Shown here piece by piece: positions 57,681 to 64,000 of a DNA stretch of 64,000 nucleotides. The stretch is from positions 8,308,001-8,372,000 of the forward strand of contig NC_079970.1 of the NCBI RefSeq assembly GCF_029852145.1, written 5' to 3'. Under the pieces are notes generated by a model. The model saw nothing but the letters and a program-made list of their open reading frames with translations, did no database searches and was not told where the DNA came from. The stretch comes from Microplitis mediator. Its lineage: Eukaryota; Arthropoda; Insecta; Hymenoptera; Braconidae. The position numbers were made by a program, and so were the translations under genes. Within the stretch, counting starts at the first letter, position 1, and each line of letters begins with the position of its first letter.

Positions 57681-58286
57681 CACTGTAAAAAATTTTGAGT
57701 CCACGGTTTGGTGTAAATGAATTGGCGTTAGAATTTTTAACACTCCCGGTGTGAAAGTTACACGATGCACGGTGTTAAATTTTTGACCGTGTGAATTAAA
57801 ACGTTCACACCACCAATGGTGTTTATGTTAAAATTATTTATTTAAAACTCTCGATTACTTCTAGAAGTGCACCGATAGAAATGATAATATATTGATTTTG
57901 GTGATGATGATTACAGTGCGCATTTAAAATAATGCATTTTAGCATTATTAATCCACATCTAATAAATCATAAGCATCGATTCTAAAAAATGATTTGTCAA
58001 TTAAGCAGATCAGTAATGCCGTTATTCTTTTAACACAAAAATTAAAAAGTCTGATCGTAAAGTAGAGTCACCTTAAAAAATAATGATATGCTTGTGCTGA
58101 AACCTATATATTATTTGATCATTTTTCGCTACAGATAATATCATTGGACAATATTTGAGGTAATTACACCGAACGGTGTAAAAAAAAACATATATTGTGT
58201 TAAAAATACACCGAAAACTTTCACACCGAGGACACCGTGTAAAGTATACTCGAGGACCATTTTCACACCGTAAATTTTTTACAGTG
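57681..58286. mobile_element. CACTGTA-family element, 606 bp
   Basis: Ends CACTGTAAAAAATTTTGAG and CCGTAAATTTTTTACAGTG, with GGTGTGAA, ACACCG and TTCACACC subterminal repeats on both sides. It contains one end of the long-TIR element (57993-58033). Confidence 0.75.
57993..58033. mobile_element. Fragment of the long-TIR element of 706-1039
   Basis: GTCAATTAAGCAGATCAGTA, then ATGCCGTTATTC, matches the right arm at 996-1035. The left arm is missing. Confidence 0.6.
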
Positions 58287-58289
58287 CTC

Positions 58290-61200
58290 GATTAGATTAA
58301 AATTTTCTAGTTTCACATGTTTGGTAAATTTAATCCGTCAGTAGTGTTTAGCAATGCTCGTTAATTTAAATAAACCGATAAAGAAACTGAAGAAGATGGA
58401 AGTAAAAAAAAAAAACTAACGAAATACAGTAACAGAACAGAGTAAAAAAAGTAGTAAAATAAAATTAAAAAAAAATTAATAATGAGGCGGTTAAACTTAA
58501 ATAGAAAGGGAGATGTATTCGTCATTGCAGACGGCCATGTTTAATTATAAATTTTGCTCAACGCAAAATTAATCGTTCACTATATTCTGTACATTATATT
58601 CGTAAAAACAAATGAAAGAAAAAAAAATAAATAAATAAAAATATATATTTACACATATCTATAATTTAACGTGTTTTTATACGATGATTTGGCAGTAAGT
58701 CCTTGAGATGTTCAGTGATAATTATTGGTTGTCGAACATATATTTATTTTTGAGTAAAATTTATTGCCTTTTTTTTACCACCTGATAAACTTTCCAAAAA
58801 ATTGATTTTATTTTTGGCATTCTACATCTCAATGCATGCAACTAAAATGTACTAATAAATTTTTTTTCTATTTTATAATATACATATTAGACTTGATAAT
58901 TTATTATTGATATTAATTATAATTGAAATTAATTCTCTAAAATAATTTATTTTCATTTAATTTCATGTAAATAGTCATTAATAAATTATTTAATAAATTC
59001 ATATTATTCAAAAATTCTACTTATACAAAAAAAATGTTTACTATTAAAATATAAATGATGATAAATGATAATTTGATTCAATGAATTCAATTTTTCAAGT
59101 ATTTGAATATGAAAATAAATTCAAATATTCGAGTATTTTATTTACTTTTCATAACTAAAGCAATTGTTTAAAAATAAACAAATATTTTTCGAAAATAATC
59201 TCTTATGAGAATAATTTTTTAACTATATATGTATATATAGATTTTTTTTGTTTTTTTTTAGTATCAGTACACTGTCTCTCGTCTTTCTAAATAAAAGTTA
59301 AGCCTCCTCTTTCTATTAATTCCAAACATATTCTGGTTATAAGCTGTAAGCTATCCTGACACTGCACACGTGGGAGCAATGACGACCACACGCGCATGTG
59401 ACGATACATAGGACTTTTAAACGTGTGGTATTCCCTTCAAGTTATAAAAGAGCTTAAATATCTGGAGAGTTATAACTTCTTCTTTAACATCCGGTACTAC
59501 ACTCTCTCTATACTAATCACAATAGTAGTCACGAATCAACTTCAAGTACTGTGGGATACGTATAACGATTAGGTATTATACGTAATATTTATCTATTCAT
59601 GTATATATTTCATCAATTACTTTACAAAATAATTTTATATCGACAGATGAAATTATGGAAAAAAAAAAAGACACAACTAGTTTCATAATCTTTATAAAAA
59701 TTTGTATTATTTATTGTAAATTATAATCAATTTATGAATTGAATAATGATGTCAATCTTCGCGTGTCAATAAATTAACCTAGTAGTTTATCATATTAAGA
59801 AATACTTTATACTCTTTAGATAGATTTTATATGGAAAACTAGTCTTGTGCAGAAGTTTTCATTGCACATTGAGAAAAAAAAAAATTATGGTATTGCTAAT
59901 TTTCAATTTCATATATTTTCGGTTTTATAGTTTAAAGATTTAATTAAAAACAATTCTCTTAATAGAAGAAAATTAAGTTCAGTTCAAAATAGGCTGATCT
60001 TTTTTTTTTTTTTGAAATTGTGTATTTCACTGATTTTCTACTCAACAAAAGTTGGATTTTTTTTCAGTGTGGTGCAATTTTGAGAAAATTTTGCCATCAT
60101 ATTTATTTGAATTTTAGGATGACCATTAAATTTAAAACTCTAATATTCTCAATGAATGAATTATTGAAAGAAATTGTTTTATTGATTGAATTAATTTAAT
60201 TTTGTGTCTGATAAAAAATAAAAAGAAAAAACAAACACATGGTAATATTAATTTGCGGATGAGAATCGTCGACAGGATGTCACATATAAAGTGGCTTATG
60301 AACCCTTCTATTCATCAAAACTCTTCAATGTCGTTGTGTCTACAACGACGAATATGCTTTATAGAAATGGCCCCTGCATTTTAAATTACTGATTGTATTG
60401 TGTGCATTATAGTTAGTGTACTTAATATATAAGTAAGGGACATAAAGAGCTTGATAAAAAAATTTCAAACTGCCCAGTGTGTAAACCAAGATTAAAAGAC
60501 AGATGTGAAATATAATCTTATATATACTTCATATAATAAATTTGATAAAAAAAAAAAAACTAAATCTACAATTTCTAGTTACATAGTATAATGTTTAAAA
60601 GTCAACACTACCATCTGCCACACAATAAATCTCAAAATGAAACTACGACGCGCAATTACATTGAATGAATAAATGTGAAAGAAACTGCCATCACTTGCGG
60701 CTTTTGAATCCCCCAAAATTATCGTCCAACGTTTCATATTTATATATATCAGGGGTTACATCACATGATTTACATTCATCTAATCTTACAATTGACGCAT
60801 TATAAATTGCATGTATGAATATCACTATGAATAAAATATTGTTAATTTTTAACAAAAGCCTACTCTAGTACAATCAAAACTTGACATTGTAATATAAACA
60901 TAGAACATAAACCTGATTAAATATATATATATGAAATATAAGTAGCCGTGTCTAAAGACTGTATAGAGAAAGATTAAGTGAAAGATTTTGATTTTTCTTT
61001 GTCCTCATCCCTACTATTATTTATTGAGTAGATTTATGTTAATATACAATACTTGTTTTCTCAAATTGTAAAAGAGTACTTGATCGTGTGGTAGACTTGT
61101 ATTACTGTCAGCCACATAGAGCAGCTGCAAGTAATTCATTGTTATTTTATTTGTTTATATATTGTTTTTATGTTTTTATAAATTTTTAATAAGTAATCGT

Positions 61201-61555
61201 ACATAAATATTGAGTAGCAGGTGGCTCGTGAATCATTTCGATATCTGCGGTCGTCTTGTCACTGAATTTCCTTAAAATTCTGGTGACACGTTTTCTCTAC
61301 GTAAGACCAGAGAACAAAAAAAACCTCATACACACAACATATATATGTTCGTATAGAGAAACAAAGCCCTTTTACAATTAAACATTCATGAGACCTTACA
61401 TGGAAACAATATAAACATGTTTATTACCGTTACTTCTGACATAACAATCTAACAATAACAACAACAATAATAATATCAGCAACAACGGCAATGTATATAT
61501 AGACAATTGTATGTACGATTTAACTTTGAATCATCGGTTACAAGACCTTTATTTA
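58290..61555. other. Intronic or upstream sequence, nothing recognised
   Basis: AT-rich with A and T runs. GC-richer patches at 59330-59560 and 61210-61320. A CATTGAGAAAAAAA...TTTTTTTTCAGTGT pair at about 59868-60070 might be a decayed CACTGAG-type element. Confidence 0.35.
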
Positions 61556-61560
61556 CTTAC

Positions 61561-61675
61561 CACACGATAACGGAAGTTGTGATGTGTGGCAAAGCTTAGC
61601 AGCATTAATTGCAAGAGTCATATCTAATTAGTCGTAATCGTGCAGCATTTAATGTCTATTAGCCGCCGTCCTACT
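61561..61675 (-). other. pigs: Candidate alternative first exon of pigs
   Basis: From a predicted start at 61675 to a consensus donor (GTG|GTAAGT) after 61561. An ATG at 61605-61603 opens a 15-codon frame MLLSFATHHNFRYRV that would join the CH exon in phase 0 (RV|HANNVRKA), giving a protein without the first half of the CH domain. Two ATGs further upstream open short competing frames. It may instead be purely 5' UTR. Confidence 0.4.
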
Positions 61676-61704
61676 GTATAAACACCGTCACTTGTGTATT
61701 TATA
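61675..61704 (-). promoter_or_regulatory. Candidate core promoter: TATA box plus initiator
   Basis: On the minus strand TATAAATA lies at 61704-61697 and an initiator-like ACAGTA with its A at 61675, 29 bases downstream of the first T. This is the standard spacing. A consensus splice donor follows about 115 bases downstream. No DPE is seen. Confidence 0.45.
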
Positions 61705-61709
61705 TCTTT

Positions 61710-62290
61710 TATTATCAAATGGATTATTCATTTTTCTTTCGTTTTTAATTTTATTTTATCTGATAAGCTTGACGTATGGTTACATATAGTATAGGAGGTA
61801 ATAGCTATTTTATTTATCAAACTCGAGCAGTTATAGTATTATTATCATTGTTATCTTTGTTGACATTATGGAAGCCGGATATTTTTGACTTGAGTTATTT
61901 AATATTTTTATCAAAAAATAGTCTATTGATTTTAGTATTTAAATATTTTTCGGTGAAGGTCATAACTTTTATATTAAACCTTTTATATTTAGTGTGCTCT
62001 TTCGAAGTTGTAATTGACATGAATACGTTAATTTTTTAAACTTATAATCGAAAGTTGATGAATTATTTTTCCCAACATAAGTCGTTAGATAACGTGATTT
62101 ATATATTTTAACAATAATAAAAAAAGTAAACAGTAACCTTTTATAATTTTGTTTGTAATCTATATTAAGGATTGCTGAATAAGTATTATTTTGAGTGAAA
62201 GTATTTGTGTTTTATTGTTTTCTCACAATTGTGTCTAATGTAGTTTCTTCATACTAATTTTTATAGTTATCATTGTTAAATAATTTCACA
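61710..62290. other. Sequence upstream of the candidate promoter
   Basis: AT-rich. An 87-codon plus-strand frame (61776-62039) has many Leu/Phe/Ile residues, but its composition simply reflects T-rich DNA, so it is not called. Confidence 0.4.
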
Positions 62291-62348
62291 ACTACACAAA
62301 AAAAAGGATTTTTTGGCGCAAGGGAATTTTCGTTTTCATTTCATAATA

Positions 62349-62951
62349 CACTGAGAAAAAAATTGACTAACATTTGATAAAATGATTTATTAACATTTAA
62401 TACGCCGCTGATCAATATTTAGTATAAGTTTATTAATATTTGATAAGCTTGTATTAATCATTGATATGTGAGATTTGTACAGACGTCGTATCCTCTAACC
62501 TAACACACTGCCTGATAGACGTGTTACAGTTAATAAATTGTTTTTATGCTTATTCAAATAATAATTAACATAAAAAATAAAGTGCTATGGAAGAATTATT
62601 AAAAAAATGGGACGTTCGAAGTTATTTCCAATTTTGATATTTGTGTTCATATTTATTAATATTTCATAAATACGTTTACTAATACTTACTCTCTAAAAAC
62701 GAATTAGTGAAAATCACTATTTGGCAGTGAATAGTCACTTATTGCTAGTGCAAAGTATACCACTATTTGAATTAGTGATATACTTTTCACTAGCAAATAG
62801 TGAATAGTCACTAATTTCACTATTTCATATTTAAGAGAGTAATAAATCGTTTATTAATATTTGACAATGGTTTATTTGGAAACAATCTAAGTAAACCATT
62901 TACTCAATATTGATAAATTTGATTAATATTTGATAAATTGTTTTCTCAGTA
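62349..62951. mobile_element. CACTGAG-family TA element, middle layer
   Basis: Ends CACTGAGAAAAAAATTG and CAAATTGTTTTCTCAGTA-like (ATAAATTGTTTTCTCAGTA), flanked by TA at 62347-62348 and 62952-62953. Inside are many copies of TATTAATATTTGATAA and related motifs. It interrupts the CACAGAAA element. Confidence 0.75.
62689..62839. mobile_element. CTCTCTAAA-ended TA element, inner layer
   Basis: 151 bp, ends CTCTCTAAAAACGAATTAGTG and CACTATTTCATATTTAAGAGAG, flanked by TA at 62687-62688 and 62840-62841. Inside are alternating CACTATTTG and AGTGAATAGTCACTA motifs that pair with each other. Confidence 0.75.
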
Positions 62952-63014
62952 TACAAAAAATTTCTTAAAGTGAGTAAAAATTTTTTGCATCGAGAAATAC
63001 TTTTTTTCTGTGTA

Positions 63015-64000
63015 CTGCTTAAATAATTTTGAAATTATTACATTAAGTTTCGATACTTTCTTTGTATATTTAATTTTTAAAAATGTTAGGTCAAAAGACT
63101 ATATTAATAGAATCTAAATATAGGTATATTAACTTTGGAAAAGACAGCGTTACACCTTTATAGATAAGTCTTGTTATGAACCTAGTGTGAACATTTAACG
63201 CTATTCAAATCTAAATATTACAAAATTCAAAATAAAATGTTAACAAGTTTTCTATGAATTCTCTCTGACAGATCATAGCTAATATGTAGGTCTTATTTGT
63301 TTGAATAAATATATTTCTAAATATATATTAGATAAAACATTTTATTTATGTTTTGATATTTAATTATTACACACTATAAATTATTTTAAAAACTAATAGT
63401 TATGATTTAAAATGATAGCAAAATAAAATATATTATATAACTATATTTATGGTAATAATTTAATCATTCATAATAATTTATCAGCAGTATTATAGTTGTC
63501 AAAAAAATCGATTTATAAGTGCGAGTTTTTTAGGGTCAGTTAATCTCAGATCTCATGCATAATGCAGTGAAGAGATGAATTCCTCGCACGCGTTTAGTTC
63601 TGAGATCCAGGTATGAGTTATCCTATATTTATTATAAATTACGACCCTTCATATATATCTATCTGTACAAAACACTCACACTAGCAATCAACAATCGAAT
63701 CCCATCGACAAAAGTGTCAGTCTTGCCCTCTAAACCCATAACATTTATCTGGCAAATATAATTCTTGTTATGTATCCCCAAAGGTTTATAACAACATGAC
63801 GGTTACTTTACAGTTTTGGTATGCAGAGGGGTGTGTCAAACATTTCAAGTGAGTGCTGATGCATCCTGAGAATTTATAAGAAACATAAAAAAAAAAAATA
63901 CATATATGTATATATATATATTTTACGTTTTTTTTTAATCCCAAGCACGATCCTCAGTTTTGGTAGAACACGAGAATAAACTTTACTCCATTGTAATTTA
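63015..64000. other. Right edge, nothing recognised
   Basis: AT-rich. 63530-63620 is GC-richer (TCTCATGCATAATGCAGTGA, CTCGCACGCGTTTAG). No exon for the missing CH N-terminus is seen. Confidence 0.4.

Larger units (their letters stand above)
62295..63012. mobile_element. CACAGAAA-family TA element, outer host of a triple nest
   Basis: Ends CACAAAAAAAAGGATTTTTTGG and GAAATACTTTTTTTCTGTG, flanked by TA at 62293-62294 and 63013-63014. Outside the insert its sequence follows the copy at 34071-34246 (TTGGCGCAAG, TTTCATTTCATAAT, then AAATTTCTTAA.GTGAGTAAAAAT). Confidence 0.8.

Noticed and set aside
1..64000. CRISPR arrays, bacterial operons, tRNA or rRNA genes
   Set aside because: None seen. The regularly repeated motifs are subterminal repeats of DNA transposons or microsatellites, and the gene structure is eukaryotic.

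Overview
This is an AT-rich (roughly 70-75 % A+T by eye) eukaryotic window with large, transposon-filled introns and consensus GT-AG splice sites. It looks like an insect, and a hymenopteran such as a parasitoid wasp is my best guess from the base composition, the many TA-flanked MITEs and the gene content. The species cannot be fixed from the sequence. I see no CRISPR array, tRNA, rRNA or bacterial operon.

The main gene lies on the minus strand from 56501 to 25490. It is a GAS2-family cytoskeletal linker, the orthologue of Drosophila pickled eggs (pigs). Six exons can be joined with matching phases into 848 codons plus a stop: (1) the second half of the calponin-homology (CH) domain plus an acidic linker, 56501-55992; (2) a complete GAS2/GAR microtubule-binding domain, 35192-34991; (3) a 46-nt micro-exon, 34711-34666; (4) a poly-Q and SPTP-rich exon, 33675-33252; (5) a Ser-rich exon, 33163-32728; (6) a basic, Ser/Pro-rich exon with an EB1-type SxIP motif, 26418-25490. 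The first half of the CH domain was not found and probably lies beyond the right edge. The CH and GAS2 exons are separated by an intron of about 20.8 kb. A TATA box plus initiator at 61.7 kb, followed by a short exon with a consensus donor, could be an alternative promoter for a form lacking the CH N-terminus.

At the left edge (1-2794, plus strand) are the last two coding exons of another gene, which I do not recognise. It converges on pigs. Between 2.8 and 25.4 kb there is no confident gene. A few splice-flanked, coding-looking minus-strand pieces (3547-3617, 4107-4148, 13980-14110) are given as weak candidate exons. They could be distal 3' exons of pigs or parts of an unidentified gene.

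Most of the rest is repetitive: at least six families of short inverted-repeat DNA transposons (TA-flanked CACGGA, CACTGAG, CACAGAAA and TAAGGTAAAAGACC groups, a pogo/Tigger-like group, an 8-bp-TSD group, a TTAA-flanked element), a CACTGTA family with GGTGTTAAA-type subterminal repeats, a dispersed repeat of about 1.2 kb or more (called R1 here), a 5'-truncated non-LTR retrotransposon end, palindromes and microsatellites. Several insertions are nested, one of them three deep, and comparison with uninterrupted copies gives the order of insertion.

The observations most worth checking are the tandem splice donors that bracket the pigs stop codon, a splice-perfect 63-nt cassette with an in-frame stop in the big intron, the TATA/Inr alternative promoter, and the nested transposons.
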